From NCBI RefSeq assembly GCF_017115095.1, contig NZ_JABXKI010000221.1, forward strand, positions 1 through 33,991: a DNA stretch of 33,991 nucleotides. The letters are read 5' to 3'. Made by a program: the position numbers and the translations under genes. Shown here piece by piece: positions 8,180 through 17,153 of the stretch. The notes beneath the pieces were generated by a model that did not search any database, was not told the DNA's origin, and worked only from the letters and a program-made list of their open reading frames with translations. Positions within the stretch are counted from its first letter, which is position 1. Every line of letters begins with the position of its first letter. The DNA is from Nostoc sp. NMS4. Lineage in GTDB: Bacteria > Cyanobacteriota > Cyanobacteriia > Cyanobacteriales > Nostocaceae.

Positions 8180-9229
8180 ATGAATTCCGACCTGATGCCG
8201 TTGCCTGAATCTTCCAAATCTTCCAATTCTTCTGCCTCTAACCAGGGCCCAACTAACGTAGGGGCATCCGCTAATGTTCATATAGCCGCCAAGTCCTCTA
8301 AAGAAGTTGAAAATTTGCCTGTCAACCCCAGTGAGACTGACTCAAATGGGAACTTGATTAATCGACAGCAACCGATTCCGCCTCCCAGTGAACCGATGCA
8401 GTATCGAGCGATCGGCTTAGTCCGGGGTCGCTATCATGCTAGCAGCGAACAATTTACTCAAGGTACTCTGCTGACCGCAGATGGTGTAGAACTCAATGCC
8501 GTCCTCCTAGGCCGGATTATGAGCTTAGTCAAGAATCATCTAGACTTAGAAAAAGAACACTTGTGGGTAGTATATCCACGTACCAGACAAGAAAATGATA
8601 CCTTGCACATCCAAATCGTCGGAGTTTGGGAGCCAGAAAATCTGGCTAAAAACTCAACAGATGAGGACGAATCGGATTTAGAATCGGATTTAGAGTTGCA
8701 AGAGTTACAGACACTCGATAATGGCTTATCTGAGAACTCTGAACTAAATACAACTGCCCCCAAACCTTCGTCAGAAGTTGCAGATGGTGGTTTTTCTGTT
8801 CGTGGTGAAGTAGTATACCAATCTTTTGATGCTAAAAGCTTGGTAGTCAAAATTAGGCAAGCCCCACGCAAATCAACTGACAAACCCAAGTATTTTAAGT
8901 TGAAATTGAGGGGTGTACTAACCACCAAAGCAGTAGGTAAATTCTGGGACTTCCAAGCCAAGAGGGAAGCTGACGTTTTGGTAGTAGAAAAAGCTGAAGC
9001 GATCGCTGATTTGCCCAAAAAACGCAGACCACCATTCAAAGGTGGGCCTCGTGCTGGCAGTGGTGGTGGTGCTGGTGGTAGAAAACCATTCCCCCCCAGA
9101 CGCACTGGCGAAACCCCTCGCCCCATCAAGAAAACAAGTACAGGCGGCGACCCTTCAGTGGTGTCAAAACCTATACCAAAAACACCCGCTCCTAAACCCA
9201 TCAAGCGACCAAAACCGACTCAAGAGTAG
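8180..9229 (+). CDS. Conserved cyanobacterial protein with basic disordered tail
   Basis: A 349-residue protein of no recognised named family. The start at ATG 8180 is chosen over an in-frame GTG at 8081 because AAGGAG (8169-8174) sits five bases before it. Layout: a Ser/Asn/Pro-rich N-terminus (1-70); a folded-looking segment from about 75 to 165 (YRAIGLVRGRYHASSEQF, then LLGRIMSLVKNHL, then LWVVYPRTR); an acidic linker (DEDESDLESDLELQEL); a second folded segment (about 210-290, with VRGEVVYQSF, FKLKLRGVL, FWDFQAKRE); then a strongly basic Gly/Pro/Arg/Lys tail. The tail is of a type often seen in nucleic-acid-binding proteins, but that role is only a guess. Confidence 0.75.
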   Translation: MNSDLMPLPESSKSSNSSASNQGPTNVGASANVHIAAKSSKEVENLPVNPSETDSNGNLINRQQPIPPPSEPMQYRAIGLVRGRYHASSEQFTQGTLLTADGVELNAVLLGRIMSLVKNHLDLEKEHLWVVYPRTRQENDTLHIQIVGVWEPENLAKNSTDEDESDLESDLELQELQTLDNGLSENSELNTTAPKPSSEVADGGFSVRGEVVYQSFDAKSLVVKIRQAPRKSTDKPKYFKLKLRGVLTTKAVGKFWDFQAKREADVLVVEKAEAIADLPKKRRPPFKGGPRAGSGGGAGGRKPFPPRRTGETPRPIKKTSTGGDPSVVSKPIPKTPAPKPIKRPKPTQE

Positions 9230-9244
9230 GGAATGGGGCAATTC

Positions 9245-9315
9245 AATTTTGGATTTTGGATTTTAGATTTTGGATTAAATTTCAATCTAAAATCCAAAAT
9301 CTAAAATCTAAAATT
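9245..9315. repeat. Long A/T-rich hairpin of 7-bp units between convergent genes
   Basis: Tandem TTTTGGA/TTTTAGA heptamers at about 9245-9276 are mirrored by their complement at about 9284-9315 (AATCTAAAATCCAAAATC and on), giving a stem of about 30 bp with a short loop. It is a typical dispersed element of Nostoc-type genomes. Because it lies between convergent genes ending at 9229 and 9330, it could terminate both transcripts. Confidence 0.8.
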
Positions 9316-9329
9316 CTTACTCCCCAGGA

Positions 9330-10499
9330 TCAAAAATCCGTCCGCCGATCTTGGGGTAGAAAAGATCGATCCATTGGAATTGGGGAAACTGGTTCTGTGA
9401 GGGTAAACGTACCTGCTTCGATCCACTTTTTCAACTCTAGGGCGACTTGCCTAGAAAAAAACAAACTCGCTAAAGGGGCAGAGCGTATTGCTTTGCCTTC
9501 TATGGCGATCTTCCCAGATTTAAGTTGGGCGTAACTTACTAAACCAAAGGTGGGACGGACGCGCCGAGGAATGGAAAAATCCACTATTGGGGCTACTAAG
9601 TCTTGATCTTGGACGGCACAGTGTTCAACTACTTGTTCATTTAATACAGGTAGTGGCACGCCAACGCCTAACATTAATGAGGGTCCGTAACTTTTGAAGT
9701 AACACCCCCGCACCCAATGAGCATCCATTTGCTTGGCATCACCAATTAAAGCTAACGTGGCAGAAGGCCCAATCGGTGTACGATTAGGTAAACGCTTTTG
9801 TAAGGGGAAGTGCTGAGTGCCTTCCCAAGCGACATAGCCAATACCACCGCCTAAAAAAATTCGAGTACCTATACCAACGAGTTGCAAATCGGGGTCGTTG
9901 AGTAAGGGGGAAATAGCACCGGGATTAGAATAAACAGCATTCCCCAGACGCGGTTGTAAAGGCCCAAGATAGGTAAAGAGGGGGCGATCGCCACCATTTA
10001 CACCTACAATAAAATTTTGATAAAGATTGCGCGGATTGAATAAATAAAACTGATTAATTGTGTCGCTGGTAATTGTAGTTTCAAAATTTGCTCTGGGGTA
10101 ACAATCTGTTACTTGTCCTTGGGCTTTCACGTGTATAGATTTACCAGCGATCAAATCTTCGATTACATGACCGCCGCCACGTTCTCGCGCTTCTTCCCCA
10201 TCCGTCGTCTCTACTGCACAACTTGCACCCAAATATAAATCTACTGCTCCAAAACCAGAGTATGCTGGCACACCATCTAACCAGCAGCGACGAATTTTTA
10301 TCGGGGGATCGGTATGTCCCAGATTAATAATTGCACCACTTGATTCCATCGGCTCAAAAGTACCAGTGGTAATTACATCAACTTCTTTAGTAGCTTTAGT
10401 AACACCGATTTCTACAACTCGTGCTTTTAACTCTTCAGTTGTCAATACCACCGCACGTTGGCGCTTAATTTTCTCGTTAATTTCTGCAATTGTTCGCAT
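9330..10499 (-). CDS. Homocysteine biosynthesis protein (DUF39/HcyBio family)
   Basis: A 389-residue soluble protein recognised as the DUF39 (PF01837-type) family, whose studied archaeal members take part in sulfur transfer to aspartate semialdehyde to form homocysteine. Supporting segments are RTIAEINEKIKRQRAVVLT at the N-terminus, TTGTFEPMESSGAIINLGH, a conserved CYPR region (VTDCYPRANFE), GGDRPLFTYLGPL, and the glycine-rich IGTRIFLGGGIGYVAWEGTQ. Archaeal relatives often carry C-terminal CBS domains, which are absent here. The partner NIL/ferredoxin-type protein used by archaea is not in the window. The start is ATG 10499 without a clear ribosome binding site. Involvement in methionine/homocysteine supply is inferred from the family. 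Confidence 0.8.
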   Translation of the reverse strand: MRTIAEINEKIKRQRAVVLTTEELKARVVEIGVTKATKEVDVITTGTFEPMESSGAIINLGHTDPPIKIRRCWLDGVPAYSGFGAVDLYLGASCAVETTDGEEARERGGGHVIEDLIAGKSIHVKAQGQVTDCYPRANFETTITSDTINQFYLFNPRNLYQNFIVGVNGGDRPLFTYLGPLQPRLGNAVYSNPGAISPLLNDPDLQLVGIGTRIFLGGGIGYVAWEGTQHFPLQKRLPNRTPIGPSATLALIGDAKQMDAHWVRGCYFKSYGPSLMLGVGVPLPVLNEQVVEHCAVQDQDLVAPIVDFSIPRRVRPTFGLVSYAQLKSGKIAIEGKAIRSAPLASLFFSRQVALELKKWIEAGTFTLTEPVSPIPMDRSFLPQDRRTDF

Positions 10500-10650
10500 C
10501 TTATCAGTGCTTGCGCTTCCTGGTGAATGGTGAATGGGGAATAGTCAGCATATAATGTTTAACTTTTAAACCTTTAGTCTATAGCGCTTTATTTTTATTT
10601 AAAATCTTAAGGATCATACTTGACGTGTCTAGCATCATAGGCGACTAATC

Positions 10651-11039
10651 CTACTTAAGAGTTTGCACATTAGGATAGCTAAGAATTTTCGCGTCAACAG
10701 TTAACAAAGGACACCCATAATTTCTAGCTGTAGCTACAATAATTTGGTCAAAAGGGTCGCTATTAAATCCGCTTAATTGAGTTGAATCAACCACTATCGG
10801 CAGCGTCAAATTTAATAACTGTACTCCGGGATAAGCTAAAGCTGTTTCCAGCCATTCATTAACTGAACAAGAAAAAACCAGCCGATTTTTTCGACTAATT
10901 TAGCGACTTCCCAACAAGAAACAATATTTACTCCCAAACCCTGAGATTGATATTCTGCTATCCACTCTCGATACTTTGTAGTTAGTCTGGAGTTATCGTC
11001 AACCCACCAAACCCAGATATGCGTATCAAGTATGATCAT
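10651..11039 (-). pseudogene. vapC: VapC-type PIN toxin gene with a one-base frameshift
   Basis: The frame from ATG 11039 (MIILDTHIWVWW) is a PIN-domain RNase start, with first acidic residue Asp5 in LDTH and the second motif in CWEVAKLVE. After about 51 codons it leaves the family and would stop near 10836. Two frames over, the rest of a normal VapC reads through to a TAG at 10651-10653: LVFSCSVNEWLETALAYPGV, then FNSDPFDQIIVATARNYGC and LLTVDAKILSYPNVQTLK, with the remaining PIN acidic residues. The switch falls at a run of six A (about 10890-10895 on the coding strand) where seven would keep the frame. The intact protein would have about 130 residues. It could be real inactivation, a sequencing error in a homopolymer, or slippage. 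It overlaps the antitoxin gene by four bases (ATGA). Confidence 0.85.
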
Positions 11040-11275
11040 TGCAAAACTTCCCAATCTGACAAGGCAACAGGTTCTGTTGGATGATCGTAACGGATTACTC
11101 TACCGCGCATGGGATAGAGATTTGTTTCTGGTTGGTTAGGCGCTGCTTCTTGAAGTTGTGAAGTTTTAGCTGATAGAATAATCACCTCCACAGCATCCCC
11201 CGCATAAAAAGGTAAGCCCCGCAGCATCAAGGTTCCATCTTCAGTTAAAACAGCTTCAATTTTGTGAGCTTCCAT
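11036..11275 (-). CDS. Antitoxin partner of the VapC-type toxin
   Basis: A 79-residue protein. The N-terminal half (EAHKIEAVLTEDGTLMLRGL, then PFYAGDAVEVIIL) has the look of an AbrB/DUF2281-like swapped-hairpin DNA-binding domain; the C-terminal half (LYPMRGRVIRYDHPTEPVAL, SDWEVLQ) looks like the extended toxin-wrapping tail of such antitoxins. AGGAG lies about nine bases upstream of ATG 11275. The stop overlaps the toxin start as ATGA, so the pair would be translationally coupled and self-repressed as in other VapBC operons. The antitoxin frame is intact although the toxin frame is broken. Subfamily assignment is uncertain. Confidence 0.8.
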   Translation of the reverse strand: MEAHKIEAVLTEDGTLMLRGLPFYAGDAVEVIILSAKTSQLQEAAPNQPETNLYPMRGRVIRYDHPTEPVALSDWEVLQ

Positions 11276-11324
11276 CTAACTACTCCTATTTGTTCATTAT
11301 GTTCATTAATCAAAAATTGAGTGA

Positions 11325-12476
11325 CTAATCTTCTGATTTCAAGATATCATCATCAATCGATGGCTTCTGATTAATATCTGCATTTTCTGCCTTCCAATTA
11401 TCATCTGCTTCAGGAGATTGAGAAACTATCACAAACTCAGTCTCTTGTGTATGATTATTTCCCCATTCATCTAAAACATCTTTAATTAACACTTCTTGCA
11501 ACCAAATCTTAGCGACGACTGTCAGGGGTAGGGCTAGAAATAATCCTAAAAAGCCAAAGAAAGTGACGAAAAATAGCTGGGCTATTAAGGTTATGGCGGG
11601 TAGCAATGAGACTTGATGCGCCATGACAACAGGCGTGATGAAATTACTCTCAATCTGTTGAATGATAAAGTAGAGAATCAAAACAGCGATCGCTTTCCAA
11701 GGTTCATCTAAAAATGCGATCGCCATTGCTGGAATTACACTCATTGTTGGCCCCAGATTGGGAATCAGGTTAAAAAATCCTGCTAAAACCGCTAAAGCTA
11801 GTGCTGCCTTGACGTGCAAAATTGATAAGCCAATCAGACTCATCACCCCGACTACAAAGATGGCAATGAAAGCGCCTGTAATCCATCCCTCCAAAGAGAC
11901 TTCACATTTATCTAAAATTCCATCTACCCGCCGCCGATAAAATGAAGGGAAAAGCCGCACAAATACTTTACGATAAGCTACGGGGTCGGCTAACATCATT
12001 CCTGTTAAAACCAACACTAGCAAAATCTTCAGGACGACTTCTAAAGAGCCAGATACAAAAGCAAAGGAGTTTCCCAGTAGCCGATTGGCGAAGGGCTGTA
12101 TTTGTTGGATGAGACTATTGATATCTGGGATGTAAGGAACTAACTGATCGGGAATACGAGTTCTCAGGGCATCAAGCCAACTATTAAAGCGTCCAAACCC
12201 TTTAGGAACTTGATAGGTTAGTTCTTGAAACTGCTGGGCAAATGGCGGCACAATTAGCCAGAAAAAACCCACGACACCTGCAAAAAAGATAGCTACTGCT
12301 AGGAGGACGGCGAATCCGCGCCTCATCCCAAACCTTTGAAAGCGTTTCGCTAACCGATTTAAGGTGGTGGCTAACACAACTGCGGCAAACATAAGTAAAA
12401 GTACTTCCCGAATTTGCCACAGGATGTATAAACAAAGAAGTATGGCGATTAAGCCGATCCATTGACCGAGGTTCAC
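11325..12476 (-). CDS. AI-2E/PerM family membrane transporter
   Basis: A 383-residue integral membrane protein of the AI-2E transporter (PF01594, formerly UPF0118) family. There are two hydrophobic helices at about 5-45 (IGLIAILLCLYILW; VLLLMFAAVVLATTL), another at about 58-80, a long amphipathic region containing PYIPDINSLIQQIQPF, then the typical C-terminal block: GWITGAFIAIFVVGVMSLIG, NLIPNLGPTMSVIPAMAIAF and a final helix LFFVTFFGFLGLFLALPLTV. The last 50 residues are acidic and cytoplasmic. Family members have been linked to signal export, Na+/H+ exchange and other roles, so the substrate cannot be assigned. It reads in the same direction as the antitoxin-toxin pair downstream (50-bp gap) but is probably independent. 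Confidence 0.88.
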   Translation of the reverse strand: MNLGQWIGLIAILLCLYILWQIREVLLLMFAAVVLATTLNRLAKRFQRFGMRRGFAVLLAVAIFFAGVVGFFWLIVPPFAQQFQELTYQVPKGFGRFNSWLDALRTRIPDQLVPYIPDINSLIQQIQPFANRLLGNSFAFVSGSLEVVLKILLVLVLTGMMLADPVAYRKVFVRLFPSFYRRRVDGILDKCEVSLEGWITGAFIAIFVVGVMSLIGLSILHVKAALALAVLAGFFNLIPNLGPTMSVIPAMAIAFLDEPWKAIAVLILYFIIQQIESNFITPVVMAHQVSLLPAITLIAQLFFVTFFGFLGLFLALPLTVVAKIWLQEVLIKDVLDEWGNNHTQETEFVIVSQSPEADDNWKAENADINQKPSIDDDILKSED

Positions 12477-12566
12477 AGGCTAACTCCCAACGGTTGGCGA
12501 GATGCGATTTTATTGTAATTCAGCTAGATTAGCTGATTTTAGGAACTTGTGCGTAAATGGTTTGAG

Positions 12567-12758
12567 TTAATTTTGTTTCTGTGTTTGAAATCGCCATAAT
12601 AGCGCGATCGCTAGGATCGCAACCGGCAACAATACTATAATCAGCGCGTTGGTTGCTGTCGCCGGAATTGATAGACTTGGCCCTGCATACTTAATCAATG
12701 CTGATAACAAAGCCGAGAGTAAAAGCAGTTTTAGAATTAATCCTAGTTGATTTTCCAT
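12567..12758 (-). CDS. Small two-helix membrane protein, conserved type
   Basis: A 63-residue protein from ATG 12758 (MENQLGLILKLLLLSALLSA); the longer frame from 12791 adds a poorly hydrophobic extension and is not preferred. It has two hydrophobic segments, LILKLLLLSALLSALI (about 7-22) and NALIIVLLPVAILAIALLW (about 38-56), joined by AGPSLSIPAT, with a short basic tail. Small proteins of this layout are widespread in cyanobacteria without a known function. It precedes the AI-2E family gene by 90 bp on the same strand. No strong ribosome binding site was seen. Confidence 0.65.
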   Translation of the reverse strand: MENQLGLILKLLLLSALLSALIKYAGPSLSIPATATNALIIVLLPVAILAIALLWRFQTQKQN

Positions 12759-13034
12759 AAAAGTACGGCAATACAGATTGTTATGGTACACACAAATTTG
12801 CGCTGTACCATCTAGTTTCTACAATAAACCCACAGATACAATCCTTGTAGGTTTCACAAAAATATATATAATTTTTAGTATCTGTTCAGAAGTGAAGGAT
12901 GTGAGGTGCGATCGCTACTGCACTTTGTTAGTGCTGTCTGAACTACAGACAACACATTATACACGACTAAAGCTATCCAAAAATTGACGAATAAATTTTC
13001 TGTAGATACGGCGATTTATCGCGTCTCTGCAACT
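12759..13034. other. Intergenic stretch with one dispersed palindrome
   Basis: A plus-strand frame at 12778-12987 has no ribosome binding site and no recognisable composition, so it is not called. Near 13007-13028 a variant of the GCGATTTATCGCGTCTCT palindrome seen at 6873 lies just beyond the end of the glycosyltransferase gene and may aid termination. Confidence 0.5.
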
Positions 13035-14027
13035 TTATTTGATCCGAACTGGCTCAATTCTATATTTAGTTTTAATCAATTCAGGCAATTGTATCAAAAG
13101 TTTTTTCACTCTATCTTGAATATATTTAGGGTTTTTAGGTACACGTTTAGCTATATACCTTAAAAAAGCAATCTGATAACCAAACTTATATTGAATTGCA
13201 GAAAATATATTCGGCTTGACCGACTTAGCTAAACCTTTGTCTAGGTTTTTTAACTTTGATACTTCACGATGATATACAGGATGTTCTCCCCAAACACAGG
13301 CAAAGTGTACAAGAGCAGGAGATACCACCTGATTGTATTTTTTAAAAGTAGATTGACCTTTAATAGTATCTATATTAAAAGAACCACGAAGACCGATAGG
13401 TGTTCGCATCATCTGACCGCAATCTTCAAACATACTTTGATTGTGTAGCATCATAGCTAGGCCAAAAATACGTTCATCATTAGGGCCATCACCACGAAAT
13501 TCACTAATACCTAGCTTTTTCCAGTCCCGCGAAAATTCTAGTGCTGTTTCAAAAAATGCCTTAGCAGTATCATTTTTCTCAAAATAATAGAGACCTCCAT
13601 TAAATTTAGGCAATTTTGTCAGATTAAATCGTTTGAGTGTGTCATCTACATCAATGAATGTATCTTTATCACCTGCTTGAAGATATACATTACCTGCCAC
13701 ACTAAAACTTCTGCCTTTAAAATCATCAAAAATAAAGTTAATATCCCTTACTGCTAGACAATCACTATCAATGCAAAGTGTATATTCAAATGGAGAATAA
13801 TCATAAACATGAAGCTTTTGTTTAACGTTAGAACCATATTCATCTCGAAGATTTATAACGTAATCATAAAGTTCGATTAACTCTCGATCGTTTTGATTGT
13901 CAGTAACAATAGCACGAGGAATATCTGGTGAATGGAGACGCAGAGAACGCGCCAATGACTTTGCCATTTCGAGATAATAAGATGCTCCGTAAGCATAGGT
14001 GATGATGCCACGTTGTGAAGTAAACAT
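13035..14027 (-). CDS. Glycosyltransferase, GT-A fold (GT8-like)
   Basis: A 330-residue soluble protein. The N-terminal Rossmann-like start (GIITYAYGASYYLEMAKSLA, then SLRLHSPDIPRAIVTD) and the metal-binding D-x-D motif in LCIDSDCLAV (Asp87/Asp89) identify a GT-A nucleotide-sugar glycosyltransferase. The FNGGLYYF segment about 60 residues later resembles the acceptor/donor region of GT8-like enzymes. The C-terminal 60 residues are Lys/Tyr-rich and lack membrane helices. The gene is more AT-rich than its neighbours, especially at third positions, which suggests transfer or a variable surface-polysaccharide function. No other polysaccharide genes are adjacent. Donor and acceptor are unknown. 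The start is ATG 14027. Confidence 0.78.
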   Translation of the reverse strand: MFTSQRGIITYAYGASYYLEMAKSLARSLRLHSPDIPRAIVTDNQNDRELIELYDYVINLRDEYGSNVKQKLHVYDYSPFEYTLCIDSDCLAVRDINFIFDDFKGRSFSVAGNVYLQAGDKDTFIDVDDTLKRFNLTKLPKFNGGLYYFEKNDTAKAFFETALEFSRDWKKLGISEFRGDGPNDERIFGLAMMLHNQSMFEDCGQMMRTPIGLRGSFNIDTIKGQSTFKKYNQVVSPALVHFACVWGEHPVYHREVSKLKNLDKGLAKSVKPNIFSAIQYKFGYQIAFLRYIAKRVPKNPKYIQDRVKKLLIQLPELIKTKYRIEPVRIK

Positions 14028-14334
14028 TATTTTTTACTAATTAACAGTATCCAAGCTTTAGTTTTCTACTTGCATTCTAACTTACAAGCGAAAATATGTA
14101 TATCTACTAATATCAATCAAGCTTAAATTCTATATAAAGTGTCCGTAAAGTCTAGTCTAAATTTGGTTTTAATCTGTTTAAACACACCTGGTTGATCGTT
14201 TTTAAAACAACATTTTAAAAGCATAAACAGGTTAAAATAAAAAGGTATATGTGCAGCAAGAAACAACACAGACATCAGATTTTATATTTATCCAACCCTA
14301 AAATTAAATAAGTATTACGAATTACGAATTATCA
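14028..14334. other. Intergenic region without recognised features
   Basis: AT-rich DNA upstream of the glycosyltransferase gene and downstream of the WD40 gene. A short direct duplication (ATTACGAATTACGAATTA, about 14316-14333) is the only pattern seen. No gene, terminator with a clear T tract, or promoter could be assigned. Confidence 0.4.
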
Positions 14335-16104
14335 TTAACTGCGTTGCCAAATTTTAATTGTCTTATCCAAACTTCCACTGACTAACATTTCACCGGAAGC
14401 TGTGAAGGCTAATGCTGTGACTATATTCCCATGACCTGTAAATGTACCCAGCAATTCCCCGGTTTGTAAATGCCATAACTTGATAGTTTTATCAGCACTA
14501 CCGCTAGCGATAATTTCCCCATCAGGACTTAAAGCGATCGCATATACTCTATCTCGATGCCCTTTAAGGGTATGAAGTAATTCTCCAGTCTCCAATTGCC
14601 AAACTTTAATTGTTTGATCCCAGCTACCACTCACAAGGATTTTACCATCTGCACTAATCGCTAAGGAACAAACGATGTGAGAATGACCCATGAGGGTATG
14701 TAGTGGTTGGGTATCTTTTAAACTTTTGATTCCTGTTTGGGGTGAAGTGCGCCAAACTTTGATTTTGCGGTAGCTACCTGTCACCAGAGTTTCGCCGTCT
14801 CGACTTAAAACTAGGGAATGAGCTGCTGTATCATCTAAAGAAAGTGCGATCGCAACTTGACGTTGCATCAAATCCCAAAACAGAATTTTTCTGTCATCTC
14901 CGCCTGTGGCTAACATTCGGCCATCTGGGGTAAAGGCAGCACAGCGCACTACCCCATTATGTTTGTGCAAAATATCTATCAAGTCTAAAGCGCCTACGTG
15001 CCAAAGCTTAATTGTTGAATCTGCACCGCAACTCACTAAAGTCTGTCCATCTGAACTAAAAGCTAGGGAATTTACTTCATCCACCAGCCCAGATATTACC
15101 CAAGGATACTCGGATAATGTCTCTATTAATTCACCCTTGCTTAAATCCCAGAGTTTTGTCTCTCCACGACTACCACTTGCCAATATGGGTAAAGCTTTGC
15201 CATTGTTACACCCGGAACTGAAAGCTAGGCAATTAATGCCTCTGGTGTGTCCTTGCAAAGTCTGCCAGCATTCCCAGTCACCGACTATACCCTTGAGACA
15301 ATGTTCTGATGGTAGAGTCTGTATTGTATGTGCGATCGCTCTCTCATTAATTACTGGCGACGTGTCTTTTTTACCCATAAGTGATTCTAAATACCAACTC
15401 AACCCACCTGCATATAACAAATTACTCGGAGTTACATACAGTTTTGGTTCGCTAAATTCAAGTTGATTTGTAGGTAAAAAGCCAGTTATGATGCTTTGCT
15501 TCTCGTAACCTAAATTACCTGTAGATGGATAAAACAAACAGAGAAAAATTAATACTTGGTGATTTTTTAAATCTTCTTGAGTAACTGACCACCTAATTTT
15601 GTCTTTCTTAATACCATTAAAACTTTCTCTATCAGCGACGTAAACTTGAACACTTAGCTGGGGATGATCTTTGAGTGTATAAGAAAATTTGCTTTCGCCA
15701 CACAAATTTCCCTCATCATCTAAAATCATGTTTTGCAAAGTATCTTGTGACACCTTTTTTACTAACTTCCCCAAGCGTTCAGTTATTACGCTGTCAACAA
15801 TATGCTCCCGTAAAAGATAATCTTGGGCTTGTTGTTGGAAGTATTTGGGAAAAGGTATCGTCCAGTCAGGAGGCTCAGGATATTCCGGCGGTGTCGGCGG
15901 CGGATTTTTGGCGAGAACTTCTGCTTGTTGGCGAGAAAGTTCTTGGAGTCTTGCCAATGGCTCACCCCAAAGAGCGATAACTTCAGTGTGACAACCTTTA
16001 ACTTGACTTTCCAGCAAAGATAAGTCATAAGTTTTAGGTTTTTTCACACGTTGAAGGAAGTCAGTTTGTTGAGCTTTGAGTAAGCTAATCCAATCCATCT
16101 GCAT
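14335..16104 (-). CDS. WD40 seven-blade propeller protein with an unassigned N-terminal domain
   Basis: A 589-residue protein. Residues about 280-589 hold seven WD40 repeats, enough for one closed beta-propeller; each repeat ends in a variant of I-K-L/V-W (TKLWDL, IKLWHV, ILFWDL, IKVWRT, IKVWQL, IKLWHL, IKIWQR). The first 280 residues form a separate region: a helical start (DWISLLKAQQTDFLQRVK), a Pro-rich strip (NPPPTPPEYPEPPDW), then an alpha/beta-looking stretch (YFQQQAQDYLLREHIVDSVI, SYTLKDHPQLSVQVYVADRE) that I do not recognise. No membrane segment is visible. A second in-frame ATG six bases inside (16098) is an alternative start. It is likely a scaffold or sensor; the partner is unknown. 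Confidence 0.85.
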   Translation of the reverse strand: MQMDWISLLKAQQTDFLQRVKKPKTYDLSLLESQVKGCHTEVIALWGEPLARLQELSRQQAEVLAKNPPPTPPEYPEPPDWTIPFPKYFQQQAQDYLLREHIVDSVITERLGKLVKKVSQDTLQNMILDDEGNLCGESKFSYTLKDHPQLSVQVYVADRESFNGIKKDKIRWSVTQEDLKNHQVLIFLCLFYPSTGNLGYEKQSIITGFLPTNQLEFSEPKLYVTPSNLLYAGGLSWYLESLMGKKDTSPVINERAIAHTIQTLPSEHCLKGIVGDWECWQTLQGHTRGINCLAFSSGCNNGKALPILASGSRGETKLWDLSKGELIETLSEYPWVISGLVDEVNSLAFSSDGQTLVSCGADSTIKLWHVGALDLIDILHKHNGVVRCAAFTPDGRMLATGGDDRKILFWDLMQRQVAIALSLDDTAAHSLVLSRDGETLVTGSYRKIKVWRTSPQTGIKSLKDTQPLHTLMGHSHIVCSLAISADGKILVSGSWDQTIKVWQLETGELLHTLKGHRDRVYAIALSPDGEIIASGSADKTIKLWHLQTGELLGTFTGHGNIVTALAFTASGEMLVSGSLDKTIKIWQRS

Positions 16105-16496
16105 TCCTACGGCAAACTATTGCATACCTACGGTAAGCTATACAAATACAATTACTCAAGTTTATAACCTTAGTTAATTAAAAATTCAGTAATATTAACA
16201 GTCTAATAAAACACAGCCATTGACCAATGTTTCCCAGAAAGAGATAGATGGATACCACTTAGACATTTCATGAACTGATGCAATTGAAGTATATAGAATT
16301 AGATGATATCAGTCAATTCTAACGGAGATAGAGAAAGAGATACTGTTTCTAGAGCAACACTTCTAGCTGCGAAAGAAAGTTGAATTTGAGAAGTATTTCA
16401 AAGATTGCAGCAAATAGCTAGATAAAAATATCCTAGTAACGATAATTCTCGGAGATATCATCTAAAATCGGCATAAATAGGACAGATTAGCTAATT
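16105..16496. other. Intergenic region without recognised features
   Basis: About 390 bp of AT-rich DNA between two same-strand genes. No open frame with a ribosome binding site, no strong hairpin and no repeat shared with the rest of the window was seen. It must carry the promoter of the WD40 gene. Confidence 0.4.
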
Positions 16497-16892
16497 TTAA
16501 CCTTTGCGTTTTGGTTGTCTGGGTGTATTACTTACATCAGAGGAGTCGCCAAAAGTGTCCCTTGCTTCGATCTGTTTAATTTTCATTTGCAAGTTCAAGT
16601 CATCACTGCTAACAATTGTTTCTAAATTTGCTAATCTCCGCTCTAGCAGTTCTATTTGCTGCTGTTGCAAATAGTTAGTTTTTGATTTTTGCTCATCAGA
16701 ACGCCAAACAGCAACAGTACCAATAGCTGCGCCACCAATAGCAACTAAAGGAAGAATAGCACCGCTTCTAGTCACGGCTGACAGTGGGACGCAAACTCCC
16801 AAAATGGCAACTGTAATTACCCAAATTCTTGTGGTGGCAGATAATCTGACATCTTGGTATTGTTCTAGATTGGGTTGAGGTTTTTTAGCCAT
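16497..16892 (-). CDS. Small membrane protein with coiled-coil tail
   Basis: A 131-residue protein from ATG 16892 (MAKKPQPNLEQYQDVRLS); an in-frame GTG at 16904 would add four residues. It has two hydrophobic segments, IWVITVAILGVCVPLSAV and GAILPLVAIGGAAIGTVAVW, followed by a Gln/Leu/Glu-rich helix (NYLQQQQIELLERRLANLE) expected to form a coiled coil, and a basic C-terminus (RQPKRKG). No named family is recognised. It stands alone, divergent from the SDR gene at 17154. Confidence 0.65.
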   Translation of the reverse strand: MAKKPQPNLEQYQDVRLSATTRIWVITVAILGVCVPLSAVTRSGAILPLVAIGGAAIGTVAVWRSDEQKSKTNYLQQQQIELLERRLANLETIVSSDDLNLQMKIKQIEARDTFGDSSDVSNTPRQPKRKG

Positions 16893-17153
16893 AAGTTTAT
16901 CCACAGAAAAGTTATTTGCTAGATTGGCACAATTGTTTATTAAAATACTTCCTACAATAGGGTTAAGTAAATCAAAAGGTAGGGTGTGTTACGTTTTTAG
17001 TCTAATGTGCTATGTAGACTACTGAGATTTTTTCCAAAATCAAATATGATTCCTACCTATATGTTATGTAGGGGTGTGTTAAGGGCTGATGTCATGGAAA
17101 ACATGACAATCCTCTGATAAAATCCTTTGAGCATAAGTAGCGTTAAGTTTATT

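Noticed and set aside
12778..12987. 69-codon plus-strand frame between small membrane protein and glycosyltransferase genes
   Set aside because: It has no ribosome binding site, no recognisable composition and overlaps the upstream region of the gene at 12758.
17127..17153. TTG 17127 as start of the SDR protein
   Set aside because: ATG 17154 directly precedes the first Rossmann strand, as expected for the family, and TTG lacks a ribosome binding site.
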